Below are positions 25,735 through 34,832 of a stretch of DNA of 64,000 bases, piece by piece. Origin of the DNA: an uncultured Prevotellaceae bacterium. Lineage in GTDB: Bacteria > Bacteroidota > Bacteroidia > Bacteroidales > Bacteroidaceae. Each line of letters opens with the position of its first letter. Position 1 is the stretch's first letter. A program made the position numbers and the translations under genes. Below the pieces are notes generated by a model. The model saw only the letters and a program-made list of their open reading frames with translations. It searched no databases and was not told the DNA's origin. Location: positions 35,075 to 99,074 of the forward strand of contig CACYRS010000004.1 of NCBI GenBank assembly GCA_902776935.1, in the 5' to 3' direction.

Positions 25735-27026
25735 ACGCTCTTTGGGATATAAAGTGTAAATTCAGAATACTTGTCCTTTTCGCTCGATACTGTGACCTTT
25801 CCTCCGTGTGCCTGCATCACCTGATCCACGTAGTTGAGTCCGAGTCCGAAACCGGATACTCCTCCCTTGCGGTTCTTCTCATGGATGGCAGCCCGCCCGA
25901 ACTTGTCGAATATCACCTGTTGTTCTTCTTTAGTGATGCCGATGCCGTTATCGCGTACCTTTAATAATACGTTCTTGTCGGTATCGAAAGTCTTAATGTT
26001 TATTTCTATCTCGTCTTTGGAGTATTTTAATGCGTTGTCGATGAGGTTGGCGATGGCTTCTGTGAGATACTGCTCATCGGCCATAACCTTCTTAACTTCC
26101 AAGACGGTATTAACCTCTATAGGCTTTGTGGCTTTAGCCTTTGCCTTCTCCACAAGGTCGTCGATGATTGGCTCAAGGTCTATATCATTTTTGTTGAGGA
26201 TGAGTTTCTTGTTCTCGAGTTTAGATATTGTGAGCAATTTGTTGACTAATGCCAGTAGATGCTCTGCCTCGCTCTCGATGATAGAGTAGTATTTCTCCTT
26301 TATCTGTGGCTTGTCGTCAACTTTGCCGCTATGCAGGAAGTGGGCTCCCATGATGATGCTCGACAGTGGCGACTTCATATCGTGCACCATGGCGTATGAG
26401 AAGTCATTGCGCAGTTCTGTCATCTGTTCTTGTTCCGTGATGAAACGAAGCAATTGGATGATGATGATGGCGAAGAACCCGAGAATAATGGCGCTGATAA
26501 GAAATAGTGGACTCAATCTCTGGGCTAATTCGGGATAGGGATTGTTAAGTGCTATCAGAACAGCCTTTGACTGGTCTCTACGGATACTTACAGGCTTTGT
26601 CTTTATCGACCACGAAGAACTTCTGTCATTGTTCTGTCGCAATACTTTCCCCTCGGCATTGACCTCCTGGATGGTTACGTCTCTGTTGATATGAGCCACG
26701 CTCAACAGCGAGTCGACAAATATAGCAATAGTGTCGAGCGATATCTCAGAGTGATATTTGCGGCTCAGGGCATCGTTCATTCCTTCTACTGATGAGTCGA
26801 GAGACAGATTGCCTCGTGCCTCAGGAAGACTCAGGGTGTCGCCTTGGGTTACAAGGTCTGCTCGCTGGTAACTCTCGTAGAACATCGCCCAGGTGAGTTG
26901 GGCAGAGGCCCTCTCGGTTATGTCTCTGGTAACAGAGCGGTATGTCATCCACATATATAATGCCAGTAGCAGCAAGACAGCCACTGCACTCACTATCGAC
27001 ACATTCCTATATCTGTTGCTATGCAT
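25731..27026 (-). CDS. rprX: Sensor histidine kinase, RprX-like
   Basis: 431 residues: membrane helix 1 (about 10-28), a periplasmic domain of about 140 residues, membrane helix 2 (about 172-192), a HisKA domain with the phospho-acceptor in SYAMVHDMKSPLSSI (His215), and a HATPase domain with NLIDNALKYS (N box), KVRDNGIGIT (G1), and GGVSGFGLGLNYV (G2). It phosphorylates the coupled regulator. The -7 box (complement of 27036-27043, TACCTTTG) ends nine bases before the ATG, giving a very short leader. The intergenic space with the divergent gene at 27198 contains three 11-bp operator-like repeats, so autoregulation is possible. Confidence 0.88.
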   Translation of the reverse strand: MHSNRYRNVSIVSAVAVLLLLALYMWMTYRSVTRDITERASAQLTWAMFYESYQRADLVTQGDTLSLPEARGNLSLDSSVEGMNDALSRKYHSEISLDTIAIFVDSLLSVAHINRDVTIQEVNAEGKVLRQNNDRSSSWSIKTKPVSIRRDQSKAVLIALNNPYPELAQRLSPLFLISAIILGFFAIIIIQLLRFITEQEQMTELRNDFSYAMVHDMKSPLSSIIMGAHFLHSGKVDDKPQIKEKYYSIIESEAEHLLALVNKLLTISKLENKKLILNKNDIDLEPIIDDLVEKAKAKATKPIEVNTVLEVKKVMADEQYLTEAIANLIDNALKYSKDEIEINIKTFDTDKNVLLKVRDNGIGITKEEQQVIFDKFGRAAIHEKNRKGGVSGFGLGLNYVDQVMQAHGGKVTVSSEKDKYSEFTLYIPKSV

Positions 27027-27098
27027 AAGTGCCTACAAAGGTATGAAAATCTTATCTTACAGAGCATAATTTTTACGTTTGTTAACACGGAAATTGTA

Positions 27099-27156
27099 TT
27101 TAACCTAAAGATAACATGAAGATAACTTAAAGTTTTTGTAGTTAATCGTACCTTTG
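27099..27156 (+). promoter_or_regulatory. Triple 11-bp operator-like repeat plus promoter
   Basis: TAACCTAAAGA, TAACATGAAGA and TAACTTAAAGT follow each other without gaps at 27101-27133. The -7 box TACCTTTG starts at 27149, which is 50 nt after the TTT at 27099. This is the fullest version of the motif and it lies between the kinase gene and the DUF3836-like gene. Confidence 0.7.
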
Positions 27157-27197
27157 CAACGTCAAATAGAAAAAATAACATTTAAAATTCAAGAGAT

Positions 27198-27683
27198 ATG
27201 GAATCAATTATCACAGTAGCAACAGTAGTTACAATGTACATGAATGCCGTTAACAGCACCGATGCAAACTATATGTACAACGGCGAGATGGAAGACGGAG
27301 TAGTAAACAAGATTGAGGTTTACGAGCGTAACGACAACCAGCAGATGGAGCAGAAGATGGAGTACTGCTACTATTACGATGAGCAGGGACGTCTTGCTGA
27401 CAAAGAGATGCTTTCTTGGGATGAGACAAAGAAGGACTGGACAAAGAGTTCTCGTCTTACATATAAATATTATAAGAATGGTTACAATGTAGAGGTTAGT
27501 CACTGGAACAGTGAGAAGCAGGCTTACGATCTCCCATCAGAGGTGACTCTCTATCGTTCTCAGGCTCCAAACCTTACTACTGTTAAGACATATAAGATGA
27601 ACGAGAAGCAGGACAATATGTACCTCACAAGCAGTATGGTTGTCATGGAGCCAATCGAAAACAGTCTGCTCGCCATAAGATAA
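27198..27683 (+). CDS. DUF3836-like small protein
   Basis: 161 residues. The first 23 residues are moderately hydrophobic (ITVATVVTMYMNAV) and could serve as a weak signal sequence. The rest contains YYYDEQGRLADKEMLSWDE and RLTYKYYKNGYNVE, tyrosine-rich beta-strand repeats of the kind in Bacteroidetes DUF3836 proteins and YD-like repeats. Its function is unknown. The promoter carries the triple operator-like repeat next to the RprX-like kinase gene, so it is a likely direct target of that system, perhaps an abundant envelope protein. Confidence 0.6.
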   Translation: MESIITVATVVTMYMNAVNSTDANYMYNGEMEDGVVNKIEVYERNDNQQMEQKMEYCYYYDEQGRLADKEMLSWDETKKDWTKSSRLTYKYYKNGYNVEVSHWNSEKQAYDLPSEVTLYRSQAPNLTTVKTYKMNEKQDNMYLTSSMVVMEPIENSLLAIR

Positions 27684-27717
27684 ACGATTCAAAAATTATA
27701 CTCTCTCTAATTATATT

Positions 27718-27760
27718 CCCCGTCATACATGAGTCATTATGTTTGGCGGGGCTCATTTTT
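27718..27760 (+). terminator. Intrinsic terminator after DUF3836-like gene
   Basis: CCCCG (27718-27722) pairs with CGGGG (27747-27751), with further imperfect pairing inside (TCATACAT against ATGTTTGG), followed by CTCATTTTT. The T tract runs straight into the operator-like motif of the next promoter. Confidence 0.6.
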
Positions 27761-27815
27761 AACATAAAGATAACATTCGATTTGCATAGTGTTACAAAAA
27801 AAGTGTGTATCTTTG
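27758..27815 (+). promoter_or_regulatory. Operator-like motif plus promoter of M16 protease gene
   Basis: TTTAACATAAAGATAACAT starts at 27758 and the -7 box TATCTTTG at 27808, again exactly 50 nt apart, as at 24172/24222 and 27099/27149. Confidence 0.68.
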
Positions 27816-27851
27816 CAAACGAAAAAGTTGAATTAACTAAATTGTGTCAAA

Positions 27852-30662
27852 ATGAAACTAAGAAAACTTTTTGTAGCAGTAGCACTGCTCACCACAGGTT
27901 TCGCATCAGCTCAGCAGATGCCAGAGATACCTGTAGACAGTGGAGTCCGTATTGGTAAGCTCGACAATGGACTTACTTACTATCTTCGTCACAACAACAA
28001 TCCTGAGAAGAAGGCTAACTTCTACATTGCCCAGCGAGTGGGCTCTATTCAGGAGGATGACTCTCAGCAGGGTCTGGCTCACTTCCTTGAGCACATGGCC
28101 TTCAACGGTTCTGAGCACTTCCCTTCAGGAAAGATGATTGAGTATCTGCAGACTATCGGCGTTGAGTTCGGACGTAGTCTGAATGCTTATACCTCTATCG
28201 ACCGCACTGTATATTATATCGCTGACGTGTCTACAGAGCGTCAGTCTGCTCTTGACTCATGTGTTCTCGTACTGAGAGACTGGTCGAGCGGTATTACAGC
28301 AGAGCCTGCAGAGATTGAGAAGGAGCGTGATGTTATTCATAATGAGTATCGTATGCGCAACAGCCCAAATCAGCGTATGATTGAGCGTGCTCTGCCTACT
28401 CTGTTCCAGGGAAGTAAGTATGGTTTCCGCATGCCTATCGGTAAGATGGAAATTGTTGATAACTTCAAGCCAGAGGAGCTCATTGCTTATTATAAGAAAT
28501 GGTATCGTCCGGACAATCAGGCTCTCGTAATCGTTGGTGACATCGATGTTGACTATACAGAGAACCTTATCAAGAAGATGTTTGGCGACATCAAGGTTGC
28601 TCCTGATGCAGCAAAGGTTGTAGATGAGGCTGTGCCCGACAATGAGCAGGCTATCTATGTGGCAGAGAAGGATAAGGAACAGCAGTACCCTATTCTGATG
28701 CTCTCCATGAAGCGTGATCCTATCCCTGCAGAGCTGAAGAAGACTATGGCTTATCTCGTTACCGACTATCTCAGCGACCTCACATGCTCTATGATGAATA
28801 GCCGTTTCTCAGAGTTGCAGCAGCAGCCCGACTGTCCTTTCCTTCAGGCAATGACTCAGGATGGCAACTATCTGCAGTTGGCACGTACCAAGGAGGCTCT
28901 GATGTTTATCGGAGTAGCCAAGGAGGGTAAGGAGATTGAGACCATGCAGGCTGTAATGCGTGAGGCTAAGCGTGTTCACGACTTCGGGTTCACCGCTACT
29001 GAGTTCGCTCGTGCAAAGGCTGAATACCTGAGCCAGCTCGAGAAGTACTACACCAATCGTGATAAGATGAAGAACAGCCAGTTCGCTGACTCTTATATCG
29101 AGCATTTCCTCGAGAAAGATCCTATCCCATCAGTAGAGGATTACTATAACACGATGAACATGCTTGCTCAGCAGCTGCCTTTCGAGGTTGTCAACCAGTT
29201 TGCACAGCAGATTATCAATACTGACGACAAGAATCTCGTTGCCTTCCAGATGGAGCAGGAGAAGGATGGCAAGATTTATGTTGCTCCTGAGGCAATGAAG
29301 AAGGCTACTGAGGCAGTACGTGCAGAGACACTTACTGCTTGGGTTGACAATGTCAAGGAAGAGCCTCTGATGGCTCAGATGCCTGCAAAGGGTAAGATCA
29401 CAAAGGAGACAGAGAATAAGACTCTCGGATATAAGGAACTTACTCTCTCTAATGGTGCAAAGGTTATTCTGAAGAAGACCGACTTCAAGGATGATGAGGT
29501 TATGATGCAGGCAGAGGCTAAGGGTGGTATGTCACTTTATGGCAAGGAAGATATCATGAATCTCCAGCTCATCGAACCTGCTCAGATGTACAGTGGTCTC
29601 GGCAACTTCTCTAAGTCAGAACTCGACAAGGCTCTTGCCGGTAAGCAGGCAAGCGTTGGTCTGAGTGTAAAGGAGGATCGCCAGTATATCAGTGGCCGCT
29701 GTGTTCCTAAGGATATCGAGACACTCTTCCAGCTGTTCTATCTCACACAGACAAACATCAAGAAGGATGAGAAGTCGATGGCTTCGTTCGTTAACCAGAT
29801 GCAGATGATTCTCAAGAACAAGAGCCTGAACCACCAGCTGGTTTACAATGACTCTCTTGAGAGCACAAAGAATAATGGTAATCCTATCTACAAACTTCCT
29901 GAGTTGGATGATATGAAGAAGTTCGATTACGATCGCACTCTCTCAATGCTGAAGCAGCTCTATATCAACGGTGGTCAGTTTACATATACCATCATTGGTA
30001 ACTTCGACGAGCAGGCTATCCGTCCTCTCATTGAGCAGTATATCGCTTCTCTGCCAGCTGGTAAGGCTATAAAGGCTAAGGATGTACGCACATTCTTCAG
30101 TGGCAAGAAGGTTAACCGCTTCGAGAAGAAGATGGAGACACCACAGGCTCAGACCACTCAGATCTGGAAGAACGACAAACTGGCTTACACTCTCGAGAAC
30201 AAGGTATTGCTCGATGCTGCAACAAGAGTTCTTACCCGCATCTATCTGCGTACCATCCGTGAGGAGGAGAGTGCTGCATATAACGTAGGTTGCGATGGTG
30301 AGATCAGCACTATGGGTCCAAAGCCGGTATTCTTCATGACTGCTCAGGCTCCAACAAATCCTGATAAGCAGAAGATTGCTGAGGATCTGATGATCAAGTA
30401 TATCAACGAGGCTAAGGCTAAGATTGCTGACGATGATCTGAATCCTGTTAAGGAGACAATGCTGAAGCAGGCAGAGGATGCAAATCGCGAGAATCGTCAC
30501 TGGATGAATGTGCTGACAGAATGGACTGCTGAGGGTGTTGACCTGCAGACCAACTATGCTCAGACTGTAAAGGCTCTGACTCCACAGAAAGTTCAGAAGT
30601 TTATCGCAGACTTCCTCGCTGCAGGAAACCATGCTTCAGTTGTCATGATGCCTACAAAGTAA
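27852..30662 (+). CDS. M16 family (pitrilysin/insulinase-like) zinc protease
   Basis: 936 residues. Signal peptide MKLRKLFVAVALLTTGFASAQ. The inverted zinc motif HFLEH (His77, Glu80, His81) is present, with the third ligand expected in EKERDVIHNEY. The second, inactive M16 half starts near residue 525 (NKTLGYKELTLSNGAKVIL) and the C-terminal domain has RTIREEESAAYNVG. Periplasmic M16 proteases degrade peptides or misfolded fragments. Its promoter carries the shared operator-like motif, so it may belong to an envelope-stress group with the two-component pair. Codon use is strongly biased to a few codons, suggesting high expression. Confidence 0.92.
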   Translation: MKLRKLFVAVALLTTGFASAQQMPEIPVDSGVRIGKLDNGLTYYLRHNNNPEKKANFYIAQRVGSIQEDDSQQGLAHFLEHMAFNGSEHFPSGKMIEYLQTIGVEFGRSLNAYTSIDRTVYYIADVSTERQSALDSCVLVLRDWSSGITAEPAEIEKERDVIHNEYRMRNSPNQRMIERALPTLFQGSKYGFRMPIGKMEIVDNFKPEELIAYYKKWYRPDNQALVIVGDIDVDYTENLIKKMFGDIKVAPDAAKVVDEAVPDNEQAIYVAEKDKEQQYPILMLSMKRDPIPAELKKTMAYLVTDYLSDLTCSMMNSRFSELQQQPDCPFLQAMTQDGNYLQLARTKEALMFIGVAKEGKEIETMQAVMREAKRVHDFGFTATEFARAKAEYLSQLEKYYTNRDKMKNSQFADSYIEHFLEKDPIPSVEDYYNTMNMLAQQLPFEVVNQFAQQIINTDDKNLVAFQMEQEKDGKIYVAPEAMKKATEAVRAETLTAWVDNVKEEPLMAQMPAKGKITKETENKTLGYKELTLSNGAKVILKKTDFKDDEVMMQAEAKGGMSLYGKEDIMNLQLIEPAQMYSGLGNFSKSELDKALAGKQASVGLSVKEDRQYISGRCVPKDIETLFQLFYLTQTNIKKDEKSMASFVNQMQMILKNKSLNHQLVYNDSLESTKNNGNPIYKLPELDDMKKFDYDRTLSMLKQLYINGGQFTYTIIGNFDEQAIRPLIEQYIASLPAGKAIKAKDVRTFFSGKKVNRFEKKMETPQAQTTQIWKNDKLAYTLENKVLLDAATRVLTRIYLRTIREEESAAYNVGCDGEISTMGPKPVFFMTAQAPTNPDKQKIAEDLMIKYINEAKAKIADDDLNPVKETMLKQAEDANRENRHWMNVLTEWTAEGVDLQTNYAQTVKALTPQKVQKFIADFLAAGNHASVVMMPTK

Positions 30663-30687
30663 TTAAAAAGCTTTAAATTGGTAATAG

Positions 30688-30724
30688 AATCCGTAATTTG
30701 GGTAACCTGATTACGGATTTTTTT
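30688..30724 (+). terminator. Intrinsic terminator after M16 protease gene
   Basis: AATCCGTAA (30688-30696) and TTACGGATT (30711-30719) form a 9-bp perfect stem followed by TTTTT. The downstream promoter box follows at once. Confidence 0.8.
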
Positions 30725-30727
30725 GTG

Positions 30728-30735
30728 TACCTTTG
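30728..30735 (+). promoter_or_regulatory. -7 box TACCTTTG of DUF3737-patB operon
   Basis: TACCTTTG lies 24 bases before the ATG at 30760, right behind the terminator of the previous gene. It shows that the in-frame codon at 30733 is not the start. Confidence 0.65.
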
Positions 30736-30759
30736 CAGCCACAAACACTAAATACTGAT

Positions 30760-31602
30760 ATGGAAGTTATTAAGAATAAGGAGTTTGGCGGCGAGCGACC
30801 ATTGTTTGCTACACATGATTTGAGGCTTGAGAACATCACTATCGTAGATGGTGAGTCGGGCATCAAGCAGTGTCAGAATATGGAGTGCTACGATAGTAAG
30901 TTCTACGGCAAATACCCTTGGTGGCATGTTGATGGTGCTCATATCGAAAACTGCTATTTCGCCCCAGGTTCTCGCTCTGCCATCTGGTATACCAACGACC
31001 TCGTGATGAAGAATTGCACTATAGACGGACCAAAGTTCTTCCGTGAGATGAATAATGTGGAACTCGAGGATGTCAATATAACAGATGCCGATGAGACCTT
31101 CTGGAAGGTAAAGGGCCTGAGACTCAAGAATGTTAAGCTTCATGAGGGTACTTATCCGTTTATGTTCTCTGAGGATATTTATGTGGATGGTCTTGAGAGC
31201 GATTCGAAATATGTGTTCCAGTATTGTAAGAATGTGGAGGTGCATAATGCAAAGATTGTTACTAAAGACTCTTTCTGGGAGTGCGAGAATGTAACTGTAT
31301 ATGATTCTGTGCTCGATGGTGAGTATCTCGCCTGGCACTCCAAGAATGTGCGTCTGGTGAACTGTCATCTGGCTGGTGAGCAGCTATTGTGTTATGTGGA
31401 TAACCTCGTGCTTGAGAATTGTACTTTCGATGCTGCATGCGATCGTATCTTCGAATACTCTACCGTTGAAGCTGACGTGAAAGGACATATCGAAAACATC
31501 AAGAACCCTACAAGCGGACATATCATTGCCGATAGCATCGGCTCTGTAACAATCGATGATAATGTGCGTCAACCGAATAACTGTATAATAGAGACTCGCT
31601 GA
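30760..31602 (+). CDS. DUF3737 family protein (right-handed beta-helix)
   Basis: 280 residues from ATG 30760 (MEVIKNKEFGGERPLF). The sequence is made of repeated short strands with Asn/Cys/Asp turns (IENCYF, VMKNCTI, VELEDVNI, LRLKNVKL, VRLVNCHL, LVLENCTF), the look of a parallel beta-helix or pentapeptide-like solenoid, and it matches DUF3737. The function is not established. The start of the C-S lyase gene shares one base with its stop (TGATG). The pair DUF3737 plus PatB-like enzyme recurs in gut anaerobes in my recollection, so a functional link is possible. Confidence 0.82.
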   Translation: MEVIKNKEFGGERPLFATHDLRLENITIVDGESGIKQCQNMECYDSKFYGKYPWWHVDGAHIENCYFAPGSRSAIWYTNDLVMKNCTIDGPKFFREMNNVELEDVNITDADETFWKVKGLRLKNVKLHEGTYPFMFSEDIYVDGLESDSKYVFQYCKNVEVHNAKIVTKDSFWECENVTVYDSVLDGEYLAWHSKNVRLVNCHLAGEQLLCYVDNLVLENCTFDAACDRIFEYSTVEADVKGHIENIKNPTSGHIIADSIGSVTIDDNVRQPNNCIIETR

Positions 31603-32759
31603 TGAAATACAATTTTGATGAAATAGTCAATCGCAGAGGCACACACTCTGTAAAATGGGATGAAGCAGCAGAGGGGGTTATTCCTCTTTGGGTAGCAGAT
31701 ATGGATTTCAAGGCAGCACCAGCAATACTGGAGGCTGTGCGTAAGCGTGCTGAACATGGGGTGTTTGGATATACTGTAGTAGAGGAGGATTACTATCTTG
31801 CGATAATCAACTGGTTCCATCGCCGCCATGACTGGCATATCCGTCGTGAGGAGATTCTATATACCACAGGTGTTGTACCTGCGATGTCTGTTGCCATTAA
31901 GGCCATCACGATGCCTGGTGAAAAGGTGCTTATCCTCTCGCCTGACTATAACTGTTTCTTCTCGTCAGTACGTAACAATGGTTGCGAGGTCCTGGAGAGT
32001 GTGTTGAAGAGGAAGGAGAACACCTTTGAGGTTGACTGGGAGGATTTCGAGGCGAAGTGCGCTGATGAGAAGACTACTGTTTTCTTGCTCTGCAACCCTC
32101 ATAATCCTACAGGACGGGTATGGACAAAGACAGAACTGATGCAGATGAACGATATCTGTATGAAATATGGTGTTAAGGTCATCAGCGATGAAATCCACTG
32201 CGAACTCATTATGCCAGGATATAAGTTCCACCCGTTTGCAGCTGTCAGCGATCAGTGCCGTAAGAACAGTGTGATTCTCAATTCTCCGTCTAAGTCATTC
32301 AATATCGCAGGTCTTCAGACAGCGAATATCATCTGCTCTCAGCCAGAATGGCGTCGCCGGTTGGATCGTGCGATAAATATTAATGAGGTGTGCGATCTTA
32401 ATCCCTTTGGCCCGGTAGCACTTGTCGCTGCCTATAATGAAAGCGAGGACTGGATAGATGAGCTCAACCAGTATCTCTGGGGTAACTATCAGGCTCTCTG
32501 CGAGTTTATAGAAAAAGAGTTACCTCTTCTGAGAGTCAGCAAACTCGAGGGCACTTATCTGTCTTGGGTAGATGTCTCTGCCTTGGGTGTCTCTTCTCAG
32601 CATCTCTGTGATCGCATTATGTCTGAGGCAAAAGTATGGGTTAATCCTGGCACGATGTATGGCCCTCAGAGTGGCGAGGGGTATATCCGAATTAACATCG
32701 CCTGTCCTCGTAGCATTCTTCTCGAGGCTTTGGAAAGAATTAGGAAGGTATTGGCATAA
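31602..32759 (+). CDS. PatB/MalY-type PLP-dependent C-S beta-lyase
   Basis: 385 residues. Fold type I PLP enzyme with VIPLWVADMDFKAAPAI (hallmark of the MalY/PatB group), CNPHNPTGRVW, VISDEIHCELIMPG (PLP Asp), NSPSKSFNIAGLQTAN (Schiff-base Lys) and YIRINIACPR (carboxylate Arg). The family cleaves cystathionine or cysteine conjugates to thiol or sulfide, pyruvate and ammonia; some members are aminotransferases. It is translationally coupled to DUF3737. Confidence 0.9.
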   Translation: MKYNFDEIVNRRGTHSVKWDEAAEGVIPLWVADMDFKAAPAILEAVRKRAEHGVFGYTVVEEDYYLAIINWFHRRHDWHIRREEILYTTGVVPAMSVAIKAITMPGEKVLILSPDYNCFFSSVRNNGCEVLESVLKRKENTFEVDWEDFEAKCADEKTTVFLLCNPHNPTGRVWTKTELMQMNDICMKYGVKVISDEIHCELIMPGYKFHPFAAVSDQCRKNSVILNSPSKSFNIAGLQTANIICSQPEWRRRLDRAININEVCDLNPFGPVALVAAYNESEDWIDELNQYLWGNYQALCEFIEKELPLLRVSKLEGTYLSWVDVSALGVSSQHLCDRIMSEAKVWVNPGTMYGPQSGEGYIRINIACPRSILLEALERIRKVLA

Positions 32760-32761
32760 AT

Positions 32762-32799
32762 AATTAATCTCCTCCAAAACTGGGGGAGATTAATTCTTT
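32762..32799. terminator. Bidirectional terminator between patB-like and GH43 genes
   Basis: AATTAATCTCC (32762-32772) and GGAGATTAATT (32785-32795) form an 11-bp perfect stem with a 12-nt loop. CTTTT follows on the plus strand. It serves two convergent genes. Confidence 0.8.
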
Positions 32800-34832
32800 T
32801 AATTGATAAGGAATATCTTCGTCTTTCCATTGTATGTCGCCTTAATTGTTGCGCGACCCTCTACAACTTTGGAAAACTCAAACTTCACATCTGGTACATT
32901 CGAAGCAGCCTTAATCTTACCCTTCTCGCAAAGTTTGCCATATACCTGATAACGATTACACTCTTTATATCCGTTAAGATTGGTGAACCATATCGGCTCT
33001 GATGGGATATTTAATGCAACATCGTCGATGGTGATTGTAACCTGGGGTACTACAGGAGCCTCAAACTTCTCACCAGCCTTTGAGAATCCTATTCCATGAA
33101 GGTCGAACAGACCCTGTGGACGCTGAGGACCACGTGGAGCACCCCAACGGGGACGTTCTGGAGCCTTTATCTCAGGACCCTCTGCTACGAGATAGATAGC
33201 ATGCTTTCCTGCAAGTCCCTCAACATCAGACACTGCTGTCTGATATATCATAGCTGCCTTAGGAGCATCAGCTGGGATATCAAATACTGCAATCTCCTTA
33301 CCCTTCCAAGGATCGTCGAGAAGAACATGAATCTTGAATGCCCCATGTCCACCAGTAGTAAGGTTTAGATTCAGCATCGCTCCATCACCCTTCTGGATAC
33401 CAGCAAATGGCTTCAGTCCCTTTGTGGCTGCTGCGAGACCTCCAAAGCCGAAGTATTTGAATCCTACTATGCCGCCATTCTGGATGCCTGCAAGATCCAT
33501 AGAGTTTTTCCATACATCGTGGTTATCCTGCATCCACTCGTTGCTGTTAGGACCATACATGAAACATGCGATACCGGCTGAATAATACTGATAAGGTGGA
33601 AGACCGAAGATCTGGAATCCCTCAGAGGTTACCTCGGCACCAGTATATGTATTACCGTCTGAGGCAGCTGCTGTCCACTCATTGCCTTTTACAAATGGGT
33701 CGTAGCCAGTAATCTTCACAACTCCTCCCTTAGATACAGGCTTCTTGTCCCAAGTGATCTTCACTGGGGCTACCATTGCCTGACGGGCAAAACCGAATCC
33801 GCGTGGAGGACGATGATAGAACACATACCACTGGCCGTTGATCTCCTGGAGTGATCCGTGGGTGTTATGACCTGCATTTGTGGTAATCAGATGGGAGGCG
33901 TCTTCATTGAGCACCACACCACGAGAGTCTACAAGTACACCACCTGAGCGCCAAGGACCAAGTGGAGAGTCGCCAAAGGCATATCTCAAAGCTGAGTTGG
34001 TATTGTCTAATCCATACTCCTTGCCGCTATATCCGGAGAAGACCATCACATATTTATTTCCCACCTGACGGATGGATGATGCCTCGAAGAAATTAAAGTC
34101 TAATGGGTTCTGGCCTTTGTAGAGGGCCTTATACTCAGAACCTTCCTTGTCGAGGAGTTTGCCGTCGCGACTGCTGGCAGGGATGAATGGGTCGATAAGT
34201 TCTGTTCCCTCACGCTTTGAATACATCGTGTTCTGATCGAGTTCGCAGGCTGTTGAGTGCTGGAATCCATAGAAAACGTAAGCACGATAGCCTTTTGTAT
34301 AATCAGGGTCTTTCTTGTTGGTGATGTTCTCTACGAATACAGAGGGATCGAAGTCGATGAGTGAGCCAGGCAGACATCTGCGACCATCCTCTGTGAGATT
34401 GATAGGAGTAAAGGGACCGTTCGGACGATCGCCCTTGCAAACCATCGGCACACGCTGCCATCCACGTGAGTGGGGATAGAGATAGTAAGTCTTCTTGCCA
34501 GTTAACTTGTCTTTGATTTCTACAAGGTCGGGTGCGAACATCGTGTCCCATTGTCCGTCTACATACCAAGAGAAGATAGGACCCTCATCGCGCCATTGTG
34601 TGAGATCATCAACAGGTGCCGACCACATACGGATATCAGGACCGCAATAGGCAGTGAATGTCACATCGTGAGAGCCGATGATGTATGCACGATACTTTCC
34701 AGGATTGTCTGGGTCTTCAAACACACGTGGTTCACCATCGGGCAAATGCTCCCAAAGTGGGAGATAGGGGTTCTGTGCCTGAGCCACAAGTACGGCAAGC
34801 AACAGAAGGGGTAACAAAAAAAATCTTTTCAT
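32799..34832 (-). CDS. Glycoside hydrolase family 43-like protein
   Basis: 677 residues from ATG 34832, with signal peptide MKRFFLLPLLLLAVLVAQAQ. The five-bladed-propeller region (about 20-340) has EPRVFEDPDNPGKYRAYI (general-base Asp), DTMFAPDLVEIKD, FNFFEASSIRQVGNKYVMVF (acid Glu region) and HNTHGSLQEINGQWYVFYHR. The C-terminal 250 residues look like a carbohydrate-binding beta-sandwich (FGFGGLAAATKGLKPF, HGAFKIHVLLDDP). GH43 enzymes are arabinofuranosidases or xylosidases acting on hemicellulose. The neighbouring esterase fusion and GH9 gene support plant-wall degradation. The promoter box is the complement of 34869-34876. Confidence 0.85.
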   Translation of the reverse strand: MKRFFLLPLLLLAVLVAQAQNPYLPLWEHLPDGEPRVFEDPDNPGKYRAYIIGSHDVTFTAYCGPDIRMWSAPVDDLTQWRDEGPIFSWYVDGQWDTMFAPDLVEIKDKLTGKKTYYLYPHSRGWQRVPMVCKGDRPNGPFTPINLTEDGRRCLPGSLIDFDPSVFVENITNKKDPDYTKGYRAYVFYGFQHSTACELDQNTMYSKREGTELIDPFIPASSRDGKLLDKEGSEYKALYKGQNPLDFNFFEASSIRQVGNKYVMVFSGYSGKEYGLDNTNSALRYAFGDSPLGPWRSGGVLVDSRGVVLNEDASHLITTNAGHNTHGSLQEINGQWYVFYHRPPRGFGFARQAMVAPVKITWDKKPVSKGGVVKITGYDPFVKGNEWTAAASDGNTYTGAEVTSEGFQIFGLPPYQYYSAGIACFMYGPNSNEWMQDNHDVWKNSMDLAGIQNGGIVGFKYFGFGGLAAATKGLKPFAGIQKGDGAMLNLNLTTGGHGAFKIHVLLDDPWKGKEIAVFDIPADAPKAAMIYQTAVSDVEGLAGKHAIYLVAEGPEIKAPERPRWGAPRGPQRPQGLFDLHGIGFSKAGEKFEAPVVPQVTITIDDVALNIPSEPIWFTNLNGYKECNRYQVYGKLCEKGKIKAASNVPDVKFEFSKVVEGRATIKATYNGKTKIFLIN

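Noticed and set aside
29943-30632. 229-residue open frame antisense to the M16 protease gene
   Set aside because: It is Leu/Ser/Cys-rich sequence of the kind produced opposite a codon-biased gene, with no start signals.
30748-31368. 206-residue open frame antisense to DUF3737
   Set aside because: It mirrors the repetitive DUF3737 gene, without its own promoter or recognisable domain.
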